From contig NZ_JAVDQI010000001.1 of the NCBI RefSeq assembly GCF_031454185.1, forward strand, positions 186,001-250,000: DNA of 64,000 nucleotides, read 5' to 3'. Of the stretch, positions 33,786 through 44,600 are shown piece by piece; the stretch's first letter is position 1; each line of letters starts with the position of its first letter. The DNA comes from Methanococcoides alaskense (lineage in GTDB: Archaea > Halobacteriota > Methanosarcinia > Methanosarcinales > Methanosarcinaceae). The translations under genes and the position numbers were made by a program. The notes beneath the pieces are model-generated. The model searched no databases, had not been told where the DNA came from, and saw only the letters and a program-made list of their open reading frames with translations.

Positions 33786-35015
33786 ATGATTAAAACATTA
33801 GATGTAGATTCTCGATTCATTAGCAGAGTTAGTAAAATATCCTATTTCAACCTGAGATCTTGCAGGATCATTGGTTTAGCATTACTTTTGTTGTTGCTTG
33901 TAAACACCGGTGCAGCATTAGCTGAAGAGCTAAATGTCTGCAGAGAACTTCCGGTAAGTGCAAACCCAGGCGACACAATCACTGTGATCCTGGACATCAC
34001 ACTTGATGGCGCGGACAAGACTGTCATCGAGGAAAATGCGCCTAGAGGCTGGACAGTAAGCAATCCATCTGATGATGGATCGATCTTTAATGCAAATACA
34101 GTAAACTGGATTTACATCAACTCAGCACCAGGTGCCGCGCAGTTTACCTATGATGTAACAATACCTGAAGATGCAGCACCAGGAACATACACATTTGATG
34201 GAGATTTCGACCTGGCAGTAGCAGCTCCAGGAATCCAGCCAATTGACTGTGAAACACAGATGGATGTCGAAGATGCAACATCGACCATCGATGAGAAAAC
34301 TGAGGTCTCAAATAGTGGTGGCAGCAGTTCCTCCGGCAGCAGTAACGGTGGAAGTGGAGCATCCGGTGAAGCCTTTGAGAACATCGGATTTAAAGATGTG
34401 AAAATGGAGAACATCATCGGTGGTGCCGTAATTAGCTACACTTTCGATGAAGAACAGAATGCCATTGATTACATCAAGTTCACCGCACTCAAGAATTATG
34501 GAGAGGTTTCAACAACGGTCGAAGTCCTCAAAAATAGGTCTGCAATGGTCAATGAAAGTGCTCCCGGACTTGTATATAGCAACCTTAACATTTGGGTTGG
34601 TAAAGTGGGATTCGCTACAGAAGATAACATTGCACATCCTGTGATAGGCTTTAGCGTATCTAAGGCATGGCTCACAGAGAATGAGATCAATGAAAATGCT
34701 ATTGCATTGTATCGCCATAGTAAAGGTAAATGGAACAATTTGAATACCATAAAGATAGGGGAAGATGATTCATACATCTATTTTGAAGCAGAAACTCCCG
34801 GATTCTCGCCATTTGCCATTTCAGCGAATACAGAAGAGGATGATACATCGATAGCAAAGGATTCTGAACCAAAATATGCAGGATCAGATGCTGAAGCAGA
34901 AACACCAATTGAGGATGAAGCTGCCAGCGAACCAAATAACACCCCGGGAATTTCAGGGATCTTATCAGTGATGCTTCTGGGTTGTGCTTACGTATTCAGC
35001 AAGAGAAAGAACTGA
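33786..35015 (+). CDS. Cell-surface protein with PGF-pre-PGF domain
   Basis: From ATG 33786 (preceded by GGTGGGTG) the protein has about 409 residues; the frame is open further upstream. A signal sequence (IIGLALLLLLLVNTGAALAE) precedes an NEW3/DUF11-like beta domain (SANPGDTITVILDITLDG). A Ser/Gly-rich linker follows, then the PGF-pre-PGF domain (GFKDVKMENIIGGAVISYTF and later YRHSKGKWNNLNT plus FAISAN). The C-terminus TPGISGILSVMLLGCAYVF with a basic end is an archaeosortase-type sorting signal. It is presumably exposed on the S-layer. Regulation is not visible beyond a simple promoter. Confidence 0.8.
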   Translation: MIKTLDVDSRFISRVSKISYFNLRSCRIIGLALLLLLLVNTGAALAEELNVCRELPVSANPGDTITVILDITLDGADKTVIEENAPRGWTVSNPSDDGSIFNANTVNWIYINSAPGAAQFTYDVTIPEDAAPGTYTFDGDFDLAVAAPGIQPIDCETQMDVEDATSTIDEKTEVSNSGGSSSSGSSNGGSGASGEAFENIGFKDVKMENIIGGAVISYTFDEEQNAIDYIKFTALKNYGEVSTTVEVLKNRSAMVNESAPGLVYSNLNIWVGKVGFATEDNIAHPVIGFSVSKAWLTENEINENAIALYRHSKGKWNNLNTIKIGEDDSYIYFEAETPGFSPFAISANTEEDDTSIAKDSEPKYAGSDAEAETPIEDEAASEPNNTPGISGILSVMLLGCAYVFSKRKN

Positions 35016-35045
35016 GCTTCTTTCTTTTCCTTTTTTTCTTTATAC
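35012..35045 (+). terminator. T-rich terminator of the surface protein gene
   Basis: Starting at the stop codon there is a run of CTTCTTTCTTTTCC and TTTTTTTCTTTAT, the oligo-T type archaeal terminator, without an obvious hairpin. Confidence 0.6.
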
Positions 35046-35208
35046 CTTTGAGCCAAGGTTTCTTTGTTTGGACTTTTTCTTTCGGTTTTCCCTAGAGCCT
35101 TTTGCCAACCCTTTCTTTAACAATAAAAAAAGAATTAATAAATGAAATTTTCGAATAAGATCAGAACAAACAATAACATTATTCAACCCCCAACACATCA
35201 ATAAATAC

Positions 35209-36057
35209 ATGAACACATCTCCAAAGATCCCCATAACCGATGAACACATGCACATCGACCCTCGTGCAAAGGGACTCAAAGCTGTCAAAGAGTTCCAGAA
35301 TGCAGGCGGTACCCACATAATCCTTGTGACAAAACCAACGTGGACCATAGGAGTGGAAGTTACAAGACCGGAAGATTACAAGATAGTGTTTGATGAGACC
35401 GTTGACCTTGCTAACCAGATCAACGAGACCGGTGTCACAGCATTTCCGGTCCTTGGAGTCCATCCTGCGGAGATAAACAAACTGAACGAACGTATGGAAC
35501 TTGAAAAGGCAGTGGAGCTTATGAAAAGCGGACTTGAGATAGCTTCAGAGTACGTTGAAGAAGGGCTTGCAGTGGGGCTTAAAAGTGGAAGACCACACTA
35601 CCCGGTGTCGGAAGAGATATGGGATGCATCCAATGTTATCATGGAACATGGGTTCACACTGGCAAAAGATGCCGGTTGTGCCATTCAGTTACATACTGAA
35701 AGTGTTGGGGAACCGGAACTGATAGACATCACTGAAAGAGCAAAAAGTACCGGCATTCAGCTCAATAGAGTGGTCAAGCATTACGCTCCACCGCTTGTTA
35801 ATGTCTGTGAAAGGCTTGGCATCTTCCCGGGTGTCTTGGCAGGAAAAGGAGCCATCGAAGAAGCTCTTGAACAGGGAAATCGCTTCATGATGGAAACCGA
35901 CTATATCGATGATCCTGAAAGACCGGGAACTGTCCTTGGACCTAAAACTATCCCCCGAAGAACACTGAAACTTATAGAAGAGTATGGGCAAGAACCTTTC
36001 TGGAAGATCCATAAGGAAAATGTGGAAGAGGTCTATGGCGTAAACATCGAACTCTGA
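35209..36057 (+). CDS. TatD-like metal-dependent hydrolase
   Basis: This 282-residue protein has the amidohydrolase metal motif as DEHMHIDP near residue 11 (His-x-His), a second histidine in GVHPAEINKL (about 84), LHTE at about 160, KHYAPP about 187 and the terminal aspartate in METDYIDDP (about 228). These match TatD-related hydrolases, some of which are nucleases; archaeal members of this subgroup are not well characterised. The gene precedes uvrA in the same direction with a 94-bp gap. Confidence 0.8.
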   Translation: MNTSPKIPITDEHMHIDPRAKGLKAVKEFQNAGGTHIILVTKPTWTIGVEVTRPEDYKIVFDETVDLANQINETGVTAFPVLGVHPAEINKLNERMELEKAVELMKSGLEIASEYVEEGLAVGLKSGRPHYPVSEEIWDASNVIMEHGFTLAKDAGCAIQLHTESVGEPELIDITERAKSTGIQLNRVVKHYAPPLVNVCERLGIFPGVLAGKGAIEEALEQGNRFMMETDYIDDPERPGTVLGPKTIPRRTLKLIEEYGQEPFWKIHKENVEEVYGVNIEL

Positions 36058-36111
36058 GTCCGGGAACAAACTAACCTTGTATTTCAATACATCCGCCCTG
36101 CACTCACCTCC

Positions 36112-36125
36112 GGCATATATTTATT
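36112..36125 (+). promoter_or_regulatory. TATA box of uvrA
   Basis: GCATATATTTATTC lies about 30 bp upstream of the uvrA ATG at 36152, suggesting a short or absent leader. Confidence 0.45.
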
Positions 36126-36151
36126 CAAACCAATCATAATTATAACCACAC

Positions 36152-38977
36152 ATGTCCCTTACAAGCATCATCGTAAAAGGTGCTAAAGAGCACAATCTTA
36201 AGAATGTAGACGTTACATTCCCGCGTGATAAACTGATAGTCATAACCGGACTCAGCGGGTCTGGAAAATCTTCCCTTGCTTTTGATACAATATATGCGGA
36301 GGGTCAGAGACGATACGTGGAATCGTTGTCAGCTTATGCAAGACAATTTCTGGGACTCATGGAAAAACCGGATGTGGAATACATCGAAGGGCTTTCCCCT
36401 GCAATTTCCATTGAGCAGAAAACCACCAGTAAGAACCCGCGTTCTACGGTCGGTACTGTCACAGAGATATACGATTATCTTAGGTTGCTCTATGCGAGGA
36501 TAGGAATACGGCACTGCCCAAAATGTGGCAAGGCAATTGAACCTCAGAGCGTTGACCAGATAGTCGATAGCATATTGAAGATAGAGGAAGGGTCCAAGAT
36601 ACACATCCTTGCGCCACTTGTGCGGGAACGCAAGGGAGAATACAAGAAATTGCTCACGGAGCTTCGCACAGAAGGGTTTGCACGTGCAAGGGTCGATGGC
36701 GAGATAATAGCCCTTGAAGATGCAGAGACACTTGAGCTGGGACGTTATAACAAACACAATATCGAAGCCGTAGTGGACAGGATCGTAATAAAGGACGACA
36801 TTCGGGAAAGAGTTACAGATGCCGTTGAGACCGCACTGGAAAAAAGTGGTGGCACACTGATAGTTCATGTGCTTGACAAAGAGGAAATGGTCTTCAGTGA
36901 AAATCTGGCATGTACTGATTGTGAGATTGGTTTTGAGGACATGGAGCCATCGGCATTCTCGTTCAACAGCCCTCAGGGAGCATGCGAGGAATGTCATGGT
37001 CTTGGAACTTCCATGGAGTTCGATCCTGAACTTATCGTATCCGACACCACCCTTTCATTGCATGAAGGAGCCATTGAACATTGGGGCAAGAAGGATGGGT
37101 ATTACATGCAGTCACTGAAATCCGTTGCGGACCGCTATGGGTTCTCCATGGATGTGCCTTTTGAGGAACTTGCACCTGAGCACAAGGATATCATCTTCAA
37201 CGGTGCCAGCGGGTTGATCGATTATGTGCACATCGGTAAGAACGGTGGGATGTGGAAACACAAGGGTAAGTTCAATGGGGTCATCGCCAATATATCAAAG
37301 ATATATAATAGCACAGAATCCGAGAACCGAAAAGATACCCTGAAAAAGTACATCACCACCAAACCCTGCACATCCTGTAATGGAGACAGACTAAAACCCG
37401 CAAGTCTTGCAGTTACTATTAATGAACAGAACATTCTCAAGGTCACCCGTATGTCCGTGGAGACTGCCCTATTGTTCTTCGAAGAACTTGAAACAAAGCT
37501 CACACCACGCGAATATTCCATTGCGAGACTCATACTCAAGGAAATCAAGGCAAGACTGGGTTTCCTGATGGATGTGGGACTTGATTACCTTACCCTGAGC
37601 CGTTCAGCAGCTACCCTGTCGGGCGGGGAAGCCCAAAGGATAAGACTTGCAACACAGATAGGTTCCAGCCTCATGGGTGTGCTGTACATCCTTGACGAGC
37701 CGAGTATCGGTCTGCATCAGAGAGATAATCTCAGGCTCATTAATACGTTAAAGCATCTGAGAGATATTGGAAATACTGTTATAGTGGTCGAGCATGATGA
37801 AGAGACCATCATGAACTGTGATCATGTTGTTGACATGGGACCGGGGGCAGGCATACATGGTGGAGAGATAGTCGCAGAAGGAACTCCTGAAGAGATAATG
37901 GCCCATCCTGATTCACGTACCGGACAATACATGAGTGGTAAACTGGAGATCGCCATCCCGGAACAAAGACGTAAACCTGCAGGAAAACTTGTTATTGTGG
38001 GGGCTTCACAGAACAATCTCAAGGGAATAGATGTAGATTTCCCGCTTGGAGTAATGACCTGTGTTACCGGAGTATCAGGTTCCGGAAAAAGTACGCTTAT
38101 CAATGAGACATTGAACAAGGTACTGTCACAGAAGTTGCATCGTTCCCGGGAGAGACCGGGCAAATATAAGGATATAAAAGGTCTTGAACTGGTGGATAAG
38201 GTCATCACCATCGACCAGTCGCCAATAGGACGAACACCGCGCTCAAACCCTGCCACATACACCAATCTGTTCACACCCATACGAGAGTTGTTCTCACAGA
38301 CAAAGATGGCAAAGACACGTGGCTACAAGCCCGGAAGGTTCAGCTTCAATGTTCGTGGAGGCAGATGTGAGACATGTTCAGGTGATGGGACCATAACGAT
38401 CGAGATGCACTTCTTGCCTGACGTTTATGTGCCTTGTGAGGTATGTCACGGAAAAAGGTACAACCATGAGACACTGGAAGTGAATTACAAGGACAAAAAT
38501 ATCGCTGATGTTCTTGATATGACCGTTGAGGAAGCCCTGGGATTCTTTGAGAACGTCCCTAAGATCAGGAATAAACTGCAAACCCTTTTCGATGTTGGAT
38601 TGGGATACATCAAGCTTGGTCAGTCTTCCACCACACTTTCGGGTGGGGAAGCCCAGCGTGTAAAGCTTGCGACCGAACTTAGTCGCCGCTCAACCGGAAA
38701 GACGGTATTTATCCTTGATGAACCGACCACCGGACTTCATTTTGATGACGTGAACAAACTGCTTGACGTGCTTCAAAGATTGGTGGAAACAGGGAATACT
38801 GTTATTGTGATCGAGCACAATCTTGACGTTATAAAGACCGCAGACTGGGTCATAGACCTTGGACCTGAAGGAGGAGAACGTGGTGGCAAAGTTATCGCAA
38901 AGGGAACGCCTGAGAAGGTAGCAAAGGTCAAAGGATCATATACCGGAGAGTTCCTGAAAAAAGCGCTCAAGAAATGA
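36152..38977 (+). CDS. uvrA: Excinuclease ABC subunit A
   Basis: This 941-residue protein finds bulky DNA lesions and loads UvrB in nucleotide excision repair. It has two ABC ATPase modules: Walker A motifs GLSGSGKSSL (near residue 31) and GVSGSGKSTL (near 640), ABC signatures LSGGEAQRI and LSGGEAQRV, and Walker B LDEPSIGLH and LDEPTTGLH. Zinc fingers are visible at CPKCGKA, CTDCEIGFED with CEECHGLG, and CETCSGDG with CEVCHGKR. Length is normal. In archaea it is a bacterial import found in many methanogens. uvrB and uvrC are outside the window. Confidence 0.98.
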   Translation: MSLTSIIVKGAKEHNLKNVDVTFPRDKLIVITGLSGSGKSSLAFDTIYAEGQRRYVESLSAYARQFLGLMEKPDVEYIEGLSPAISIEQKTTSKNPRSTVGTVTEIYDYLRLLYARIGIRHCPKCGKAIEPQSVDQIVDSILKIEEGSKIHILAPLVRERKGEYKKLLTELRTEGFARARVDGEIIALEDAETLELGRYNKHNIEAVVDRIVIKDDIRERVTDAVETALEKSGGTLIVHVLDKEEMVFSENLACTDCEIGFEDMEPSAFSFNSPQGACEECHGLGTSMEFDPELIVSDTTLSLHEGAIEHWGKKDGYYMQSLKSVADRYGFSMDVPFEELAPEHKDIIFNGASGLIDYVHIGKNGGMWKHKGKFNGVIANISKIYNSTESENRKDTLKKYITTKPCTSCNGDRLKPASLAVTINEQNILKVTRMSVETALLFFEELETKLTPREYSIARLILKEIKARLGFLMDVGLDYLTLSRSAATLSGGEAQRIRLATQIGSSLMGVLYILDEPSIGLHQRDNLRLINTLKHLRDIGNTVIVVEHDEETIMNCDHVVDMGPGAGIHGGEIVAEGTPEEIMAHPDSRTGQYMSGKLEIAIPEQRRKPAGKLVIVGASQNNLKGIDVDFPLGVMTCVTGVSGSGKSTLINETLNKVLSQKLHRSRERPGKYKDIKGLELVDKVITIDQSPIGRTPRSNPATYTNLFTPIRELFSQTKMAKTRGYKPGRFSFNVRGGRCETCSGDGTITIEMHFLPDVYVPCEVCHGKRYNHETLEVNYKDKNIADVLDMTVEEALGFFENVPKIRNKLQTLFDVGLGYIKLGQSSTTLSGGEAQRVKLATELSRRSTGKTVFILDEPTTGLHFDDVNKLLDVLQRLVETGNTVIVIEHNLDVIKTADWVIDLGPEGGERGGKVIAKGTPEKVAKVKGSYTGEFLKKALKK

Positions 38978-39008
38978 TGATAAAAAAGAGAAGGAATGTA
39001 ATTTAATT

Positions 39009-39034
39009 GATATCTGACCTCTGGGTCAGATATC
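39009..39034. terminator. Perfect 11-bp hairpin between convergent uvrA and FmdE genes
   Basis: GATATCTGACC (39009-39019) and GGTCAGATATC (39024-39034) flank a 4-nt loop. The right arm covers the last codons of the minus-strand gene. On the minus strand the hairpin is followed by TCTCTTTTTTATC, so it can serve both genes. Confidence 0.7.
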
Positions 39035-39610
39035 GTGTCCTTCAAAACAGGAAAGGCAGACCGTTTTACCTTCCTTTACACGCAGACGGGTTTCCATGGC
39101 TTCCTCGCCACATTCCGCGCATGCTATGGAACGATAGACCATTGCTTTTTCCGGTGGTTCTGTTTCAACATGCGTGACGGTGAACAATTCCTCATCTGGA
39201 ATGGCAAGGATGGCATAGGCCTTCTCAGCATGTCTTTTTCTGAACTCCTCAAGCTCCTCAGCGGTGGCTGTTCCATTTCTTACTTTTGGGAAAAGTTCAT
39301 TGTACTTTTCATCGTTGCTCCTTTTGCGAGGATTTAGAGATATTCGCAGAGCATTGCGGTCCCCTCTCTTGAAGAAAGTGTAGATATGCTTGCCAAGGTC
39401 TTTAAAGACAAGATTGCCTTTTCCGAATGTGCAACCATTGATGACTTGTATAGCATCGACAGCGCATGATTTGTTCTCTACGACAACTACTAGTTCCTCA
39501 TCCTCTGAGCGGTCCTTGAACTGCTCAGCAGCATAGGTGCCTACTCTGTAACCGATAACAAGTCCCGGACAAAGGTGACCGTGGAACTCTATTGCGTCTT
39601 CCAGATCCAT
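39026..39610 (-). CDS. FmdE-family protein with C-terminal zinc ribbon
   Basis: This 194-residue protein begins with DLEDAIEFHGHLCPGLVIGY, the FmdE domain signature with Cys, His and an invariant Gly-Tyr. It carries a second conserved cysteine in NGCTFGKGNL. The C-terminus has CAECGEEAMETRLRVKEGKT followed by VCLSCFEG, a four-cysteine zinc ribbon. FmdE proteins are often encoded with molybdenum formylmethanofuran dehydrogenase, but many copies stand alone like this one and their function is unclear. It is 9 bp downstream of purB, so probably cotranscribed. Confidence 0.85.
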   Translation of the reverse strand: MDLEDAIEFHGHLCPGLVIGYRVGTYAAEQFKDRSEDEELVVVVENKSCAVDAIQVINGCTFGKGNLVFKDLGKHIYTFFKRGDRNALRISLNPRKRSNDEKYNELFPKVRNGTATAEELEEFRKRHAEKAYAILAIPDEELFTVTHVETEPPEKAMVYRSIACAECGEEAMETRLRVKEGKTVCLSCFEGHDI

Positions 39611-39619
39611 TATATCACC

Positions 39620-40960
39620 TTACACCTGAGTTCTGAGCTTTTCCACAACATTCTCGACCTGAGCTACTGCGGTACCGATGTACATGTCAGGATTTAGAAG
39701 ATCGTTGATGTCGGATTCGGTCAGATACTTTGTAACGTCCGGTCTACTGAGGAGGACATCCTTGAGATGCTTTCCTGATTCATGGGCTTCCATTGCGGAA
39801 CTGCGCACGATCTCATGGGCTTCCTGCCTGCCAACACCGCGTTTTGCCAGATCGATCATGATAGCTTCACCCATGTTAAGACCACGTAAGAGGTCGAGGT
39901 TCCTGCGGATGTTCTCAGGATAGAATCTCAAGTTCTCGATTACGCCTATTGCGAGCTTTAAGAGATGGTCTGTAAGGACACAGCTTTCAGGGAAAACGAT
40001 CCTTTCGCAGGAGGAGTTAGTGAGGTCACGTTCATCCCAGAGGGTGTTGTTCAGAAGTTCCGGCTCGACCATTGAACGAACGATACGTGCTAGACCACTT
40101 ATCTGTTCTGATTTGATAGGGTTCCTCTTGTGAGGCATTGTGGATGAACCTACCTGGCCCTTGCGGAAGCTCTCCTCCACTTCTGCGATCTCGCTTCTCT
40201 GGAGGGTGCGTATCTCTACAGCGATCTTGTCAAGGGTGGTCACGGTGTTTGCCATCCACATGACGAATTCTGCGTGGCGGTCACGCTGGATTATCTGATT
40301 TGAAACATCAACACTGCCAAGACCGAGATATTCCATTGCGTATTCCTGGATCTCTATGCCATCGTTACCAAATGCAGCCTGTGTACCCACAGCACCTGTC
40401 ATCTGACCTACCAGAAGACGTGGTGTAAGTTGTGCTAAGCGTTCGAGGTGTCTTCCAACCTCACTTGCCCAGATAGCAAATCTCAAGCCGTATGTTGTCG
40501 GCACACCGATCTGACCGTGTGTCCTGCCGGCACAGACAGTGTTCTTGTGCTCTTCCGCCTTTGTGAGCAATACATCAAGAAGTGTCCTTGTCTTCTCCTC
40601 AAGGATAGCCACAGCATCCATCATCTGAAGAGCGGTAGCTGTGTCCAGGATATCGTTGGAAGTTGCACCAAAGTGTACCCACTTTGCAGCGTCATCTGTG
40701 CATTGCTCAGAAATAGCAATAACAATAGCCATCATGTCATGGTGGATCTCATCTTCTATCTCAGCAACTCTCTCGATCTTTACATGAGCTATGCTTTTCT
40801 CGATCTCTGCTGCAGCTTCAGCAGGCACCATACCGATCTTTGCTTCGGCATTTGAGAGTGCTGCTTCGGTCTTCAAGAGCTTTTCAAGGCGGTTTGCCTC
40901 GCTCCAGACATATTTCATTTCGTCAGTACCGTAACGGTATTCGATAGGATGGATTGCCAT
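39620..40960 (-). CDS. purB: Adenylosuccinate lyase
   Basis: This 446-residue enzyme splits SAICAR and adenylosuccinate in purine synthesis. Diagnostic segments are HHDMMAIVIAISEQC (base region), HFGATSNDILDTA, TVCAGRTHGQIGVPTTYGLR with the catalytic histidine, and the fumarase-family signature GSSTMPHKRNPIKSE. Length and domain order fit PurB. Its promoter lies near 41030 (minus-strand CTATTTATGG), divergent from the wHTH gene. An ATG at 40960 is preceded by AGGAG. Confidence 0.97.
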   Translation of the reverse strand: MAIHPIEYRYGTDEMKYVWSEANRLEKLLKTEAALSNAEAKIGMVPAEAAAEIEKSIAHVKIERVAEIEDEIHHDMMAIVIAISEQCTDDAAKWVHFGATSNDILDTATALQMMDAVAILEEKTRTLLDVLLTKAEEHKNTVCAGRTHGQIGVPTTYGLRFAIWASEVGRHLERLAQLTPRLLVGQMTGAVGTQAAFGNDGIEIQEYAMEYLGLGSVDVSNQIIQRDRHAEFVMWMANTVTTLDKIAVEIRTLQRSEIAEVEESFRKGQVGSSTMPHKRNPIKSEQISGLARIVRSMVEPELLNNTLWDERDLTNSSCERIVFPESCVLTDHLLKLAIGVIENLRFYPENIRRNLDLLRGLNMGEAIMIDLAKRGVGRQEAHEIVRSSAMEAHESGKHLKDVLLSRPDVTKYLTESDINDLLNPDMYIGTAVAQVENVVEKLRTQV

Positions 40961-41041
40961 GTCTTTTGGTCTCCTTTGATGTGGAATTGATTTACTAATG
41001 AACTATAGTGGGTAGATAAACAACAAACCCATAAATAGACT

Positions 41042-41602
41042 TTGTTTGTCAAGTTTAAAGCCCGAGAAGATAATCCATTCAGAGCCTTGAAGGTCCTTGC
41101 ATACATAGGATTACAGTCCGAAGGCTGTGCAGACTTTCAGGATATATTAGATAACCTTGACATTTCAAAAAGTACCCTCTGGCGTTACATCAGTTCCCTA
41201 AGAACACAGGGATTGATAGACATAAACAGAAGCGATCATACGTGCGTGTTCTTCAAGAAACGTTCAGTATGGGAACAACTCAGAGATCCTTTGCTTTCCA
41301 TAGTTACAGCTCTGGACATTGGTCTTAAGAAGATAGATGGAGAATATTTCATTGATTCCGGGATGATTCACCGTTATCGTGACAGGGCTAAGAACCTGAA
41401 ACCAATAAAGAAAAAGCAATCAAGAACTCCAACCTTTGAAAAGGTAGTTGTTGAAACCATCCGGGAAGCTGAAAAGCTTAACAAGGAGTTCAAGGAGCTT
41501 GGTATTAACAAGCGTGCTTCTGTTCTGTCTACTCATAACACGATGAGGTATAGTCGGCTTGTTGGGTGGGCTTTAGCTATGGAGTTTGTGATTAGTATTT
41601 AA
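41042..41602 (+). CDS. Winged-helix DNA-binding protein of unknown target
   Basis: This 186-residue frame starts with TTG and shows a winged helix in residues about 12-75 (FQDILDNLDISKSTLWRYIS, then SLRTQGLIDINRSDHTCVFF). The second half is basic and helical (KPIKKKQSRTPTFEKVVVET). No ribosome site or ATG is present near the start, so either the message is leaderless from a TTG or the N-terminus is truncated. It is divergent from purB and convergent with the Roco gene, whose stop lies 6 bp away. The role is unknown. Confidence 0.55.
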   Translation: MFVKFKAREDNPFRALKVLAYIGLQSEGCADFQDILDNLDISKSTLWRYISSLRTQGLIDINRSDHTCVFFKKRSVWEQLRDPLLSIVTALDIGLKKIDGEYFIDSGMIHRYRDRAKNLKPIKKKQSRTPTFEKVVVETIREAEKLNKEFKELGINKRASVLSTHNTMRYSRLVGWALAMEFVISI

Positions 41603-41607
41603 ACTTT

Positions 41608-44600
41608 TTAAAAACCTAATGCACTTGCCAATGCAGCAACAGCCATAGGAGCACCAATTTTATCTGCAATAGTATAAGCCCATTTTCCAGCCTTGGATAA
41701 ATATTCCATAGTTATTGGTCCATCTCCTTTTTCAGCAGATTCCTTTGCATGTACAACATTAGTTATTGATTCATATTGATCACCAGATTCAGCATTTTCT
41801 TGCATAGCAACTTTAAGATTGATTAGTTCTTCAGCTAATTCTCCAAGCTTTATTCTCTCTTTGTTCACCTGCCAAATTTGTGAAAAGTTATCCATGTTGA
41901 CATTTCCCCGAGCATTTTGACCTTGTGCACCAATTACTTCCATACCATTGTGATAATGTGTGTCTCCAATATGAGTTATTGTACTTCCTCCTTCTGCTAT
42001 TTTAGTTTCAATAATAGATTCAACGTTAACGTTTCCCAATAATTTTCCGACAGAGTATTCTCTATCAGCCCCTTCTGGAATGTAAGTTGGCTTTTTTAAA
42101 GATTCCAATTTGATTAAATGAAGATATGATATTGCAATTTTTGGATTATCCGGTAAAGGAACTTTTTCGATTGCATTTAAATTTGGAAAACTACTATTAA
42201 TGATTCTGAAGTTATTCAGAATAATAGAAAAATAATCTCTTTTTTGAGTCCCTGCTACATCAATATAGATTTTTTTTGCATCGTCATCCGATTTTACTAC
42301 AGCGCAAGAATCATATTTTTTATTTTCAAGAACAACACCTGTCCTCCACCTTAAGTTACCTTTGATATCTTCGTTCATTTTCACAATAAAACGTGGTAGA
42401 ATTGATTTTGGAAGAAAGTCATTGTAATCAATCAGGAAACTTATTTTATCTTCATAATCGAAATTGAACTCAGGCTCTCCGATTTCTAATAAGTCCGGCA
42501 CAAGTATCTTTTCTGTGCCTATTGAATAGCACAATTCAAATCTTTTCATCAAATTTATTATGAAAGTATATTTTTCAGCTGGATAATAGTAATCATCCTC
42601 GTCTTTATTCTGCAGAATAGATTCTATAAACTTTAAATCTAAAACACCATTGCAATTTGCCAACTTCTTAGAATTAATTATTTTATAGACAGCACTCGTA
42701 ATCCATTTGGGTTCAAGTACGTGTGTGTCCTTTAAATCGAAGTCCTTAAAATTCAATGCAATTCCAAGATCATTTAAGAAATCGATTAATGTTGTTTGAG
42801 CAGTATTTTCAGTTATGCCTTCCTCATTGCATATTTGTTTATAATTATTATAACTTATGAAATGTTGAGTCATGTTTTCAAGTTTATTCTTCACATTGAA
42901 CCAACTTTTAGGCCAAGTAGTTTCTATGTGTTTAATGTTTACAAGCTCTTTTTTTAAGTCCGAAAATAGAATATTAATTCCTTCATTATCTTTACACGAA
43001 ATAGGATAAAAATCACTTATTGATGGATACTTATCTTGCAAAAATTTCCTATTAACCTCAAAACCAGGATTCTCATCAATTTTATTTAACACAACAAAAA
43101 TAGGTGAATCTCCACCAAGGCTTTCTATATGTTTTAACCAGTATTCTGTTTTTTCATCTTTCCTACCATCCAAAACCAAAATGTAAAGGCTTCTTTTTGA
43201 TAAAAAAAACTGGTGAGTTGCATGCATAATCTCCTGTCCACCAAAATCCCAGAGATTAATTTTAATATCTTTATCTTTTTCAGTAACATTCCAATTTGTT
43301 ATGCTAATCCCCGGCGTTTGAGATTCGTGCTCATTAAATTTATCATCAACAAGCCTTTTTACTAAAGATGTTTTGCCTGCACCACCATATCCTACCAGCA
43401 ACACTTTTACTTCATTGATGGGCATTTTTTCTTCATTTTCAAGTGAACTAAAATATTCGACTAAAGCTGATCTTCCTCTTTTGATAATATCGATTGGTGG
43501 ATTTTCAAGAGGATTTTCCTGAAGAAAGATTCCATCAAAATCCGCGAAATTGAATTTAAAATCCAACCCAAGTTCTATAATTTTCGGTGGAAGTTGCGTA
43601 AGTTGATTGTTCGATAATTCAAGTGTTGTGAGATTTTTGAGTTCTGCTATTTCCGATGGAAGTTGTGTAAGCTTATTGAAATATAAATAAAGTGCTGTGA
43701 GATTTTTGAGTTCTCCTAATTCTATTGGAAGTTGTGTAAGCTCATTAGCACCTAAAGCAAGTACTGTGAGATTTTTGAGTTCTACTATTTCCATTGGAAA
43801 TTGCGTAAGTTGATTGGCAGATAAATCAAGTGTTGTGAGATTTTTGAGTTCTACAATTTCCGATGGAAGTTGCGTAAGTTTGTTGTCACTTAAGCTAAGT
43901 TCTGTGAGATTTTTGAGTTCTACAATTTCCGGTGGAAGTTGCGTAAGTTGATTGTCAGATAAATCAAGTATTGTGAGATTTTTGAGTTCTACAATTTCCG
44001 GTGGAAGTTGCAAAAGTTGATTGTCACTTAAGCTAAGTTCTGTGAGATTTTTGAGTTCTCCTAATTCTATTGGAAGTTGCTTAAGCCTGTTGCTGGCTAA
44101 ATAAAGCCTTGTGAGATTTTTGAGTTCTGCTAATTCCATTGGAAGTTGCTTAAGCCAGTTACCAGATAAATCAAGTATTGTGAGATTTTTGAGTTCTCCT
44201 AATTCCATTGGAAGCTGCTTAAGCTTGTTGCCAATTAAATGAAAATTTGTGAGATTTTGTAAATATATAATTTCCTGTGGAAGTTGCGTAAGTTGATTGT
44301 TCGATAAATCAAGTGTTGTGAGATTTGTGAGTTCTACAATTTCCGATGGAAGTTGCGTAAGTTGATTGTTCGATAATTCAAGTGTTGTGAGATTTGTGAG
44401 TTCTACAATTTCTGGAGGAAGTTGCGTAAGTTGATTGTTCGATAATTCAAGTGTTGTGAGATTTGTGAGTTCTACAATTTCCAATGGAAGTTGCGTAAGT
44501 TGATTGTCAGATAGAACAAGTGTTGTGAGATTTTTGAGTTCCACAATTTCCAGTGGAAGTTGTGTAAGTTGATTGCCAGATAGATCAAGTGTTGTGAGAT